DNA of 64,000 nucleotides from Streptomyces albus subsp. albus (GTDB lineage Bacteria > Actinomycetota > Actinomycetes > Streptomycetales > Streptomycetaceae). Below, one piece after another: positions 39,641 to 48,597 of this stretch. The notes under the pieces are model-generated. The model did no database searches. It had not been told where the DNA came from and saw nothing but the letters and a program-made list of their open reading frames with translations. Numbering within the stretch: the first letter of the stretch is position 1; each line of letters starts with the position of its first letter. The stretch lies in assembly GCF_000725885.1 (NCBI RefSeq), contig NZ_JODR01000024.1, positions 48,160-112,159 on the forward strand, read 5' to 3'. Both the position numbers and the translations under genes were made by a program.

Positions 39641-39985
39641 CCGTGGCGGTGGAGAAGGCACCGGACGTGGTGACGGGAGGAGGTGGCCTCTCCCTCAAGA
39701 ACACCTCAGTTGGTGGACGTAAGGGCGCCTGCGCAGGGATGATGCGCATGTCTGATCTCTTCGATCAGTTGCCCGAGGTCCGGAGACCGGTTCGTCCCGG
39801 TGTCCGCGCCCCGGTGTCCCGGCTCGTCCCGGTGAGCGAGTCACGGGCTGCCGGGCGTACCGGGGCACGGGATGCCTCGGGGGACGCGGCGGGCACCCTG
39901 GGTGGCCCGCGGGGGCGCGCCCGTATCACCGACCATGCCGAGCATTTCCAGCAGTCAGCCAGCCGGCCCAGTGAGCGAGGACAGC
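39641..39985 (+). other. Intergenic region between the giant gene and the T7SS-associated gene
   Basis: This is 345 bp without a credible gene. A small inverted repeat CTGATC/GATCAG (39752-39757 and 39763-39768, 5-base loop) is present but has no T-tract or long stem. I see no convincing promoter. The segment separates the giant cistron from the accessory genes, which may therefore be transcribed separately. Confidence 0.6.
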
Positions 39986-40939
39986 ATGAGCGACAACGGC
40001 GCTTCCGCCACGGCGACCCCCTCGGAGACGGACGAGCCGCCGACCGGTTCCCCGGAGACCGGGCCGGACGCCGCGGAGACCGGGCCGGACGCCGCCGGGG
40101 CGTCCGCACCCCCCGCGGGCGACGAGACGGCGACCGCGATGTCCGACGACGCGGTACCGGAACCGCCCGAGGAGTTCGTCAAGGCGGCCAAGCTCGCGCC
40201 GAACCACTGGCTGTACCTGACCGATCCCGCCTGGCAGGGCGAAGGCCCGCCGCCGGACTGGGCCGTGGTGGGCCAGTGGCGCTCCGACGACGACGGCGAG
40301 ATCGTGGAGTGGCAGGACAACGAGAACTACCGGCCCTCCCCGGAAGCGCTCGGCTGGCCCGAACCAGAGGACGACGTGGACGCCGCCATCCAGCTGGCCA
40401 CCACCGGCTACGGCCCGGCGGAGGACGTCACCGCCGCCCTCGCCAAGGCGGAGGTGGCGGTGCTGGTCACGGCGGACGGCGAGCCCGTCAGCGCTTCGGC
40501 GCCGGACGGCACCCCGGTGGTCCCCGTCTACACCTCGCCCCTGTACCTGCACGCGGCCGGCCGCCTGGGGTTCGAGCGGGTACGGGTGCCCGCGCTGCTG
40601 GAGCGGCTGCCGGAGGGGCACAGCCTCAGCATCAACAGCTCCGCCGCGGTCAGCATGGTGATGACCACGGACGGCCTGGCGGACGTGGTGGCCGCCGCTG
40701 CGGAACAGTCCGAGGAGCCCTCGGCGGAGGAGCCCGGGGCGGCCCGCACGGCCACGGTGGGGACGGCCACGACGGATGCGGTGCCGGACACCGGCACCGT
40801 GCCGGACACGTCCACGATGTCCGCGGCGTCCGCGGCGTCCGCGGCGGAGGGTGCCGCAGGCGGCGGTACGGCGGCGGCCGGTGCGGAATTGCCGGGCACG
40901 CAGGGGATTCCGCACGCCGATGACGGGGAGAGCCGGTGA
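39986..40939 (+). CDS. Type VII secretion system-associated protein (SseB-like fold)
   Basis: The protein is 317 residues from ATG 39986, with GCGAGG 7 bases upstream; an in-frame GTG at 39971 is a weaker alternative. The N-terminal 50 residues are disordered and acidic. The core (about 60-235) begins PEEFVKAAKLAPNHWLYLTDPAWQGEGPPPDWAVVGQW and contains an Ala-rich helix followed by strands (VPVYTSPLYLHAAG, HSLSINSSAAVSMVM). This is the pattern I know from Streptomyces 'type VII secretion system-associated protein', distantly SseB-like. The C-terminal tail is low-complexity Ala/Thr. It overlaps the next gene by 4 bp (GTGA), so the two should be co-translated. Confidence 0.75.
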   Translation: MSDNGASATATPSETDEPPTGSPETGPDAAETGPDAAGASAPPAGDETATAMSDDAVPEPPEEFVKAAKLAPNHWLYLTDPAWQGEGPPPDWAVVGQWRSDDDGEIVEWQDNENYRPSPEALGWPEPEDDVDAAIQLATTGYGPAEDVTAALAKAEVAVLVTADGEPVSASAPDGTPVVPVYTSPLYLHAAGRLGFERVRVPALLERLPEGHSLSINSSAAVSMVMTTDGLADVVAAAAEQSEEPSAEEPGAARTATVGTATTDAVPDTGTVPDTSTMSAASAASAAEGAAGGGTAAAGAELPGTQGIPHADDGESR

Positions 40940-42573
40940 CCGACCCGGCCGACAGCGCGCGTCGCCGGCAGGCCCCGCCCGCCGGCCCCGTGGTGCGCCG
41001 CGCCGTCACCCTGACCGATGCGGTGGCCGCACCGTCCGGGGAACTCGCCCCCGCCGAGCCCACCTCTCCCGGGGCAGGACGGGACGGTGACGGCCTGCGC
41101 GGCGGTACGAGGATCGACGGGGCGACGGTGGACGTGGCGGCCGTCCTCACCGGGGACCCGACCGCGCCCCGCACGGAGCCCGCCACCACGGGAAGCGCGA
41201 TCACGGAGCCTGCTGCGGGGAGCGCCACGGGAGCGCCGTCCGGACCGGCGTCGGGGCCGGCTGCCGCGCCGGCGCCCGGCAGCGCCCCCGGCCCGGGGGC
41301 CGACACCGACGCGCGGCCGAAGGCGCCCGCCACCGCCCCGAGGACCGCGAGCACCGCGACGACCACGGCCACCACGCACGCCGCACCCGCGCCGAAACCG
41401 GCCACGCCCGCGACGGAGCCGGCAGCGTCCGCATCAAAACCGGCCGCATCTGCGGCCGAGCCGACCACCCTCGCGGGGAAGCCGACCACACCTGCGGCGA
41501 AACCGGTCACGCCCGCAGCCAAGTCGGCCGCATCCGCAGCGAAGTCGACGACGCCTGCGGCGCGTTTCGCCGCCTCCGCGACGACGAAGGCCACGGGCCG
41601 GACCGCGGCCGGGGCGGCGGCGGTGGCCACGGCGACGTCACCGCCTCCGCCCACCCGAAGCGACCCGGGCCCCGCCGGCGGTCCCCCGAGGGGCCGTCCG
41701 CCCAAGGCGGTGCTGGCCGGACTCGCCGTCGTGGGCGCGCTGCTGATCGCCGTACCCTTCCTCCTCCTCGGCGGTGGTGACGACGAGGAGAAGAAGCCCG
41801 CCGCGCGCACCGGGAACGCCCCGCACGCGTCAGCTCCGACCGGGCCCGGAGCCGACGGGGCGGACGGCAAGGGCACCGAGGACGGCCGGCAGCACCCGGG
41901 CGACAAGGACGGCCAGCACGGTGACGACGGCAAGCACGGTGCGAAGAAGTCCGACGGTGCTGCGGGCACCGAGAACGGCCGGGCCGGACACGGCGGCGAG
42001 GGGCACCCCGCCTCCGGGGGAGCGCCCGACGCGGGGCAGGGCACCAAGACGTCTCCGGGCCACAGCGGCGGGTCCAGCAACAGCACGGTGTCGTCGGCCG
42101 GCACCGACTACTCCACCCGCAAGAACGTCCGCATCAAGAACGCCTTCTACGGATACTGCGCCGACATTCCCGGCACCGGCCCCGGACAGCCCGACGGACC
42201 GGTCAACGTGGACACCTGCGCGGGCGGTTCCCCCGACAACCAGCGCTGGGACTTCGTCCGCCACGGGCGGCGCGGCGGCTCCGGCGGTGCCTACCTCTTC
42301 GAGATCCGCAATCGCACGGACGGCAGGTGCATGGACCTGTCCGGTTCCGGACGCCTGCCGGCAGGCACCCTGGTGATCGAGACCGCGTGCGCGGGCAAGG
42401 GAAACCAGCTGTGGTGGGCCGAGAAACGCGGCGGAGGCCGCCTGTGGCTGCACAACTCCGGCAGCGGACAGCAGTGTCTGAACGTGCAGGGCGCGGCCGG
42501 CGTCGCCAACATCAACGCCCGGCTGGAGATCCAGCCCTGCCGCGGCGGTGACGACCACGAGTGGAAGCTGTAG
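40936..42573 (+). CDS. Membrane-anchored ricin-type (beta-trefoil) lectin protein
   Basis: The protein is 545 residues from GTG 40936, overlapping the previous stop. The cytoplasmic N-terminus has the motif GPVVRRAVTLTDA, shared with the similar gene at 48598, and an Ala/Thr/Pro-rich stretch to about residue 245. One membrane helix (AVLAGLAVVGALLIAVPFLLLGG) is followed by a charged linker and a C-terminal beta-trefoil (about 400-545). Three QxW-type repeats are visible (DNQRWDF, GNQLWWAE, DHEWKL), with paired cysteines (YCADIP, GRCMDL, QCLNV). Ricin B folds usually bind sugars, so an exported lectin domain displayed at the cell surface is the likely role. The link to the giant protein is from context. 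Confidence 0.8.
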   Translation: MTDPADSARRRQAPPAGPVVRRAVTLTDAVAAPSGELAPAEPTSPGAGRDGDGLRGGTRIDGATVDVAAVLTGDPTAPRTEPATTGSAITEPAAGSATGAPSGPASGPAAAPAPGSAPGPGADTDARPKAPATAPRTASTATTTATTHAAPAPKPATPATEPAASASKPAASAAEPTTLAGKPTTPAAKPVTPAAKSAASAAKSTTPAARFAASATTKATGRTAAGAAAVATATSPPPPTRSDPGPAGGPPRGRPPKAVLAGLAVVGALLIAVPFLLLGGGDDEEKKPAARTGNAPHASAPTGPGADGADGKGTEDGRQHPGDKDGQHGDDGKHGAKKSDGAAGTENGRAGHGGEGHPASGGAPDAGQGTKTSPGHSGGSSNSTVSSAGTDYSTRKNVRIKNAFYGYCADIPGTGPGQPDGPVNVDTCAGGSPDNQRWDFVRHGRRGGSGGAYLFEIRNRTDGRCMDLSGSGRLPAGTLVIETACAGKGNQLWWAEKRGGGRLWLHNSGSGQQCLNVQGAAGVANINARLEIQPCRGGDDHEWKL

Positions 42574-42625
42574 GTGTGCGGCCGTCGGCGGACTCCGGTC
42601 ATCCGCCCGCCATCTTCACTCCGTA

Positions 42626-42646
42626 CACTCCAAGCTTCCTGGAGTG
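42626..42646 (+). other. Inverted repeat upstream of the ART-domain gene
   Basis: CACTCCA and TGGAGTG (7-bp arms) surround a 7-base spacer AGCTTCC. It lies 53 bp after one stop and 109 bp before the next start. It could be an operator or a weak terminator; there is no T-tract. Confidence 0.4.
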
Positions 42647-42754
42647 GCAGGTCACTTCGCTCCCGTACGAGGACCGACCAGGTGACCGCGTCATGAAACG
42701 AGAACCCGGGTCTGTGCGCCGCACCGGCCGGGGCGGGTACGAAGGAGAGACGAC

Positions 42755-45700
42755 GTGAGCCGTTCCGGCGGTGGCCGGTCGTGGTGGTTCGGCGGTCGGG
42801 GCAAAGCGGAGCGGGCGGCCGGGCGGTCCACCGCGTCCGCCGCCCCGCCGAAGGACGCCGACGCCACTGAACCGGAGAACGGCGCGCCGCTGCTCGCCGA
42901 GGAGTACGGTGCGCTGGTCCTGCTGCGCGCCGCCCACGACACCACGATCAGCCAGACCGATGTCAACGAACTGTCCGACCTGCTCGGCGCCGAAGAGGGC
43001 ATCACCACCGTCGTCACCGGCGCGGTCGGCCCGGGCGGCGCCTCGGCGGAGGAGTTCTGGCCGCGGCTGAGCGAAGTGTTCGACACCGTACGCGGGGAGG
43101 GCACGCGCACGGTGCGGCTCGTCATGTCCGGCGCGGGGGAGGACCTGCCGGAACGGCCCTCCGTCGCCCGGCGGGTGGCGGACGCCTGGGAACTGGAGGT
43201 GATCGCCCCGGACGGCGAGGTCCAGATCGTCCCCGGCGGCTCCCTCTTCGTCCGCCCCGACCCGCCCGGGGCCCGCGGCTGGTGGAGCTTCTCACCCGGG
43301 GCGCGGCCCGTCGCCCTGGGCACGCGCCAGCCCGCACCCGCCTGGCAGGACGGCATCGAGCAGGTGCCCGAACGCACCGACAGCGGCTGCGTCATCCACC
43401 AGATACCGGCCGGACTGCTGGCCCGCTCCCCGCACGCGGCCGAGCCGGAACGCGGCGACCTGGCCTACTCGGTGCCCGTCGATCCCCGCGGCCCGACCGT
43501 CCTGGTGGGCGTGCCGCAGGGCGGGGACGTCTCCGCCACCGACGTACGCCAGGTGCTCGGCGCACTGCCCGCCTCCCTCCGCTCCCGCGTCCGCCTCGCC
43601 CCCGGCAGCCACCGCGACATCCTGCGCATCGGCCAGTCGGCCGCCGACATGCTCGACAGCGAGATCGTCGTCTACACCGGCATGCCGCTGCTCACCCCCA
43701 GCGCCCCCTCGGAACGCGGCACCGCACGTGCCGTACTCGTCGGCGTCGACGGCGCCCCCCGGTGGCGTCCCTTCGTCGACGCGGTGCTGTGCGCCCCGGC
43801 CCGCGAGGGCGAACCGGCGCCCGCCCCGCGGCTGCTCCGCTGGACCCCGCCCGTACCCGGCCAGGCCAACGTCGAACAGGGCATGGTCCGGCTCTCCGGC
43901 CGATGGCGGGCCACCGTGACCCGCGCCGGACTGTGGATCACCGACGGCGAGAGCACCGGCCCCGACACGATGGCGCCGCCGCACCCGAAGACCCGCGAGG
44001 TGGACGCCGAGGGACCCGCCATCGAAGTGGGCCGCCCCGGCGAGGAGATCGACGCCTCCCTGTGGCCGGAACTCTCCCGGGTCCTGGCCGGCCTGGGCCC
44101 CGACCTGCGCGGACGGGCGCGACTGTACGTCCACGGCACCGCGACGGACGGCGGCCGGGCGCTGCGGGCGCTCGCCGCGCAACACGGCGTGCGCACCCTG
44201 CGCTTCACGCCCCGCCGGGCGTCCGCGTCCCGTCCCGCCCCCTCGGGGGCCGCACCTTCCGCCCCCGGCACGCCCTTCGCCGCGCCGAGCGCGCCTCCGA
44301 CATCCGGCACGCCCCTCGCCGGCCACGGCGCGCCCCCGCCGCCCACGGCGTCTGCGACGGCCCCGCCCGGCGCCCCCGCCACGCCGTTGGGGGCGTCCGC
44401 CCCGCCGCCTGCGGCACGGGGCAACTCCGCCGCGCCGGGCACCACACCCCCCGCCGGCCCCGGCCCCCACGGCCCTGCCCACCCGTCAAGGCCCACCGCC
44501 CGAACCCCCGGCGGCCCGACGGGCCCGGCTCCCCGGGTGCCTGGCGCCCCCGCGGGGGAGGGGGCGCAGGGTGTTGCCGGCCCGCCTGGGCCGGGTTCGC
44601 GGGGGCCTGGCGGTCCGCCTGGGCCGGGTTCGCGGGGGTCTGGTGGTCCTGCGGGTTCCGGTTCGCGGGGGCCTGGCGGCCCTGCGGGCCCCGGTTCGCG
44701 GGGTGCCGGTCGGCCGGGCGTGTCCGGTTCGCGGGGTGTTGGCCCGATGGAGCCGGGTGTGCAGGGTGCTGGTGGTCCGGCTGGGCCTTCGCGAGTGCCT
44801 GGCGGTCCGGCAGGTTCCGGCCCGCAGAATGCCGGTCGTCCGGCGGCATCCGGTCCGCCGGTGCCGGGTCAGTCCCCGGCAGCGGGTCGGCCTCCGGCCT
44901 CTGGCCGACCTCCGGCGGCGGGTCGGCCTCCGGCCTCCGGTCCGGTTCCCGGTGGCCCGGATCGGCCCGGTGGTTCCGGTTCCGGGCGGCCTGGTGCGGC
45001 TGGGCCAACTGCCGGACCCGGGGCAGCCGGTGGTCCGGTCGCCTCCGGCCCGCAGGCCCCTGATGGCAGGACGGTGCCCGGTCCGCACACTCCTGACGGC
45101 CCGTCAACGCCTGGCCCGCAGGCCCCCGCCGGCCCGGCGGAGCCGGGTCCGCGGGACTCCGGCAGGCCCGGCGCGTTCGGCACTCCGCCTCCCGGACGTC
45201 TCCCGGCGCCCGGCGGTCCGGGTGTGTCCGGTCCGCAGGCTCCGGGTGCTGATCGGGGGCCGGTTCCGCGAGTTCCGGGTGGGGGCCCGAAGTCGGGCGG
45301 AGCGCCGGGCGGTTCCGCCGTACCCGGTGGGTCGACGGCAGGGCGCTCCGGTGGGCCGGACCGTGTGCCCGACCTGCCCGGTGGTCCGGGTGTGTCCGGT
45401 CCGCGGGTTCCGGGTGCCGATCAAGGGTCAATTCCGCATGTCCCGGGTGGGGGCCCGGGGTCGGGTCGTGCGCCGGGTGGTTCTGCTGTGCCCGGTGGGC
45501 CGGCGGCCGGTCGCTCCGGTGGGCGGGGCCGTGCGCCCGCCCCGTCCGGCGGCCCGGCGGGCTCGCGCCCGCAGGGGCAGGGGCCCGGTCGTCCGGCCGG
45601 ACCTGTCCCGCCTGCCCCTGAGCGTCCCCCGGCGTTCGGTCCCGTTCCGGGTGTCCCGGACGATCCCGACGGCTCGGGCCCCGCGCGGCCTGGCGCGGCC

Positions 45701-48571
45701 GGGTCGGCGACGGACGCGTCCGGTGGGCCGGGCGCAACCGGGCCGCAGACTGCCGGCGATCCGACGGCGGAGCCCGTCCAGCCAGCTCCGGGTGGTCCGG
45801 AGGAGCCGAGCAGCCCCGATCCCACACAGCGCACGGCACCCGGCGCCCCCGCAGCGAGGCAGCCCGGGCACCCGGATTCCGCCGCAGGTGCCGCCGGGGG
45901 TCGGGCGGAGCCGTCGGCCGAACCGCCCGCACCGGCGGGCGAGTCGGCCGCGTCGCCGGGCGGGGCCCCGGCCCCGTCCGGTCCCGACCCGGTTCCGCCG
46001 CCGGCTCCCGTCCGCCCGCCGATGATGAGCGTGTCCTCGGGGCCGGGGGGCCCGGACGTGCGCCCGTCCACGCCGCCCGCCGAGCCCACGCCCGGGCCCG
46101 GCGGCGGCACCGCGCGCCCGGGGCCCACGCGCGGTTCGCGGACCGGCACGGTGCCGGACGCCGACCGTGAGGTGCCACCGGGCCCCGCGCCGGGCGCCGA
46201 CCGGGACAGTGGCACGGCACCCGACGCCGGACGCGACTCCGCGCCTGACGCGCCGTCAAATACGGAGAAGGAACGGTCCGGCGGCGGTGTGCCGGAGCGT
46301 TCGCGCAAGCCGTCGTCCGAACCGCGCAACGTCGGTCCGGACGAGGGCCCGGTACGGGCGCCCGAGCCGGGCGCCGGTCCGGGACCGTCACGTATGCGGG
46401 CCCCGTCGTCCACCGGACGGCCCGAGTGGCCCGAGTACTTCGTCCCGCCGAAGCGTCCGGAACCCGCCGCGCCGGAGGGCGAGGGGCCCGGGGACTCTCG
46501 ACGCCCCCGTGTTCCGGAGCGTTCCGCACGGCCGGAGGGGCCGACGCCTGCGGGTGTCCACCCGTCGGGCCCGGTGCCGCCCGCGCCGGAGCGCTCCGTA
46601 CCCGAACGGTCGGCGTCCGGGCGGCCCGGGACGGACGGGCTCGAACAGTCCGGTGGAGCGACGAAGCCCGCGCCTCCGCGACCGCCGCGTACCGCGCCTG
46701 GGCCGGGGCCGGATGACGCCCCGGAGCGCAGGAGGGACGTGCCGGGCGCCGCTCCGGACGCGGCCCCCGCGTCCGGCATCGCGCCGGAGGGGGAGGGACC
46801 CGAGCGGTCCCGGCGTCCCGGTGCGCCGGAGCGTCCTGCCCCGCCGGAGCGGCGCATACCGGACGCTCCGTCGGAGGGCCCGGCGCCCACCGGTTCCCGG
46901 CCTGAGCGGCCGACTTCTGCTGGACCCCGGTGGGAGGGCCAGGCGCCCAGCTCTGCCCGGTCGGAGGGTCCGGCGCCCACCGGTTCTCGGTCGGAGAGGC
47001 CAACCCCTCCAGCCGGACCCCGGTCGGAGGGCCCGGCGCCTGCGCGTTCCCGGACGGAGCGGCCGACTCCTGCTGGGCCCCGGCGGGAGGGTCAGACGCC
47101 CTCTGCCCGGTCGGAGGCGCCGGCGCTTACGGGCTCCTGGCCGGAGAGGCCGGCTGCCGGGCCCGGGCCGGAGGGCCAGGCGCCCAGCTCTGCCCGGTCG
47201 GAGGGTCCGGCGCCCACCGGTTCTCGGCCGGAGAGGCCAACCCCTCCAGCCGGACCCCGGCCGGAGGACCCGGCGCCCGGCGCTACCCGGTCGGAGGGCC
47301 CGGCACCTACCGGTTTCAGGCCGGAGCGGCCGACCCCTCCAGACGGACACCGGCCGGAGAGCCGGGTGCCCGACGCCGCCCGGCGGGACGGCCCGGCGCC
47401 CACCGGCCGCCGGCCGGCAGGCTCCGAGCCCGCCGGTGCACGGTGGAAGGCACCGTCCACTGACGGTCGGGAGGGACCGGTGTCGCCCGCGCCGTCCCCG
47501 GCAACTGGGCGCCCCGGGGACGTGGCAGCTCCTCCGCCGCCGCGTCCCACGCCCACGGCGTCCGCCGTGCCCACGGCGAGCGGCACGCCCACCGCGTCGG
47601 ACGCTCCTCCTCCCCCCAGCGATCCGGTGCCCCCGGCACGCCCCGCGCCCGGGACGCGGCGTCCCACCCCGGCAGAGCCGCCCGCCGGAGGGGAGGCGCC
47701 CGCCAAGGCGGAGCCGGCCACCCCGGCGGCGCCGCCGGCACCGAGCCGTCCCCCCGTACGGCTCGGCCCCCTGCTGCCGGCGCCGTTCCGGCCCGGGCAC
47801 AGCAGTACCCAGGCCGAGCGGGAGGCGTTCCGGGCACTCGCGGAGGGCGAGTGGGACCGGCACGGCACCGCCGTCGCCCGTCTGCTGTCCCGGATGCCCG
47901 TGCTGCGCGGGCAGGAGCAGGAGGCGGCCCGCGCGGACCTGATCGCGCTGCACATCTATCTGCACACGACCGAGGGCCCGTTGAGCCCGGAGGAGCTGAC
48001 GCGGGCGTTGCACGAGGGGGAGGAGCGGCTGTTGCCGTACGCCGCCTGTGTGGCCTCCGGACTGCGCCGCATGCCGTCGTACCGCGGGATCGCGCTCCGC
48101 GGTGCGGGGGAGACGGACGGGCCGGACGGCGGCGTCATGGAACCCGGCGTCCTGTTGCGCGACCCTGCCCCGGTGCCGGTGCTGCCTCTCGGCACCGGCG
48201 CACAGCGGCCGGGTGGTGCGCAGTACGCCGTGTGGTCGGTGACCGGGCGCCGTGTGCGCCAGCTCACCGACCGGACCGGTGCCGGAAAGGCCCGGGACGA
48301 GGTGGTGTTCCCGCCGGGCACCCTGCTGCGGGTGCTCGACGTGCGTGAGGAGGGCGGTGCGCCGCTGACCCTTCTGCGCGAGGTTCCCCACACCGGGCCG
48401 GACATCCAGGCCCGCCATGTCGGCGCGGAACTCGACGCCGACGACCGTGCGGCGCTCGACCGGCTGGAGGAGGCACTGCGCGCCCGCCCCGTGGCGCCGG
48501 GCGGCTCCGGCTGGCCGCGGCTGTGCACGGGATCGCTGGAACGGGCCGTGGGCCGCCCGCCATCCGACTGA
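42755..48571 (+). CDS. 1938-residue protein with disordered Pro/Gly middle and C-terminal ADP-ribosyltransferase-like domain
   Basis: It starts at GTG 42755 behind AAGGAGA. Residues about 50-490 form two related alpha/beta segments (LVLLRAAHDTTISQTDVNEL ... ; VLVGVPQGGDVSATDVRQVL ...) of no family I recognise. Residues about 490-1670 are low-complexity Pro, Gly, Ala, Ser and Arg, including 20-30-residue tandem repeats. Residues about 1670-1938 are globular and match the R-S-E pattern of arginine-type ADP-ribosyltransferases: R1777 in SYRGIALRG, S1828 in AVWSVTGRRV, and E1849 in ARDEVVFPPGTLLRVL. The usual first Glu of the ExE turn is replaced by Arg1847 (RDE), so acceptor choice or activity may differ. 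There is no signal peptide. Two lectin-type genes flank it. An effector role is inferred. Confidence 0.7.
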   Translation: MSRSGGGRSWWFGGRGKAERAAGRSTASAAPPKDADATEPENGAPLLAEEYGALVLLRAAHDTTISQTDVNELSDLLGAEEGITTVVTGAVGPGGASAEEFWPRLSEVFDTVRGEGTRTVRLVMSGAGEDLPERPSVARRVADAWELEVIAPDGEVQIVPGGSLFVRPDPPGARGWWSFSPGARPVALGTRQPAPAWQDGIEQVPERTDSGCVIHQIPAGLLARSPHAAEPERGDLAYSVPVDPRGPTVLVGVPQGGDVSATDVRQVLGALPASLRSRVRLAPGSHRDILRIGQSAADMLDSEIVVYTGMPLLTPSAPSERGTARAVLVGVDGAPRWRPFVDAVLCAPAREGEPAPAPRLLRWTPPVPGQANVEQGMVRLSGRWRATVTRAGLWITDGESTGPDTMAPPHPKTREVDAEGPAIEVGRPGEEIDASLWPELSRVLAGLGPDLRGRARLYVHGTATDGGRALRALAAQHGVRTLRFTPRRASASRPAPSGAAPSAPGTPFAAPSAPPTSGTPLAGHGAPPPPTASATAPPGAPATPLGASAPPPAARGNSAAPGTTPPAGPGPHGPAHPSRPTARTPGGPTGPAPRVPGAPAGEGAQGVAGPPGPGSRGPGGPPGPGSRGSGGPAGSGSRGPGGPAGPGSRGAGRPGVSGSRGVGPMEPGVQGAGGPAGPSRVPGGPAGSGPQNAGRPAASGPPVPGQSPAAGRPPASGRPPAAGRPPASGPVPGGPDRPGGSGSGRPGAAGPTAGPGAAGGPVASGPQAPDGRTVPGPHTPDGPSTPGPQAPAGPAEPGPRDSGRPGAFGTPPPGRLPAPGGPGVSGPQAPGADRGPVPRVPGGGPKSGGAPGGSAVPGGSTAGRSGGPDRVPDLPGGPGVSGPRVPGADQGSIPHVPGGGPGSGRAPGGSAVPGGPAAGRSGGRGRAPAPSGGPAGSRPQGQGPGRPAGPVPPAPERPPAFGPVPGVPDDPDGSGPARPGAAGSATDASGGPGATGPQTAGDPTAEPVQPAPGGPEEPSSPDPTQRTAPGAPAARQPGHPDSAAGAAGGRAEPSAEPPAPAGESAASPGGAPAPSGPDPVPPPAPVRPPMMSVSSGPGGPDVRPSTPPAEPTPGPGGGTARPGPTRGSRTGTVPDADREVPPGPAPGADRDSGTAPDAGRDSAPDAPSNTEKERSGGGVPERSRKPSSEPRNVGPDEGPVRAPEPGAGPGPSRMRAPSSTGRPEWPEYFVPPKRPEPAAPEGEGPGDSRRPRVPERSARPEGPTPAGVHPSGPVPPAPERSVPERSASGRPGTDGLEQSGGATKPAPPRPPRTAPGPGPDDAPERRRDVPGAAPDAAPASGIAPEGEGPERSRRPGAPERPAPPERRIPDAPSEGPAPTGSRPERPTSAGPRWEGQAPSSARSEGPAPTGSRSERPTPPAGPRSEGPAPARSRTERPTPAGPRREGQTPSARSEAPALTGSWPERPAAGPGPEGQAPSSARSEGPAPTGSRPERPTPPAGPRPEDPAPGATRSEGPAPTGFRPERPTPPDGHRPESRVPDAARRDGPAPTGRRPAGSEPAGARWKAPSTDGREGPVSPAPSPATGRPGDVAAPPPPRPTPTASAVPTASGTPTASDAPPPPSDPVPPARPAPGTRRPTPAEPPAGGEAPAKAEPATPAAPPAPSRPPVRLGPLLPAPFRPGHSSTQAEREAFRALAEGEWDRHGTAVARLLSRMPVLRGQEQEAARADLIALHIYLHTTEGPLSPEELTRALHEGEERLLPYAACVASGLRRMPSYRGIALRGAGETDGPDGGVMEPGVLLRDPAPVPVLPLGTGAQRPGGAQYAVWSVTGRRVRQLTDRTGAGKARDEVVFPPGTLLRVLDVREEGGAPLTLLREVPHTGPDIQARHVGAELDADDRAALDRLEEALRARPVAPGGSGWPRLCTGSLERAVGRPPSD
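46871..47440 (+). repeat. Tandem repeats in the disordered region of the ART-domain protein
   Basis: About seven units of 20-30 residues, each starting SEGPAPTGSRPERPT or a close variant and often followed by a GQAPSSAR-type segment. The DNA units are 60-90 bp and highly similar, so length variation between strains is likely. Confidence 0.8.
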
Positions 48572-48597
48572 ACTGGCCCAACAGGAACGGAGACTTG

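Noticed and set aside
39752..39768. CTGATC/GATCAG hairpin as a terminator after the giant gene
   Set aside because: The stem is only 6 bp and there is no T-tract; too weak to call.
44571..46025. Overlapping plus and minus frames in the ART-domain gene
   Set aside because: The low-complexity Pro/Gly region leaves all frames open; only the 42755 frame links folded N- and C-terminal domains.
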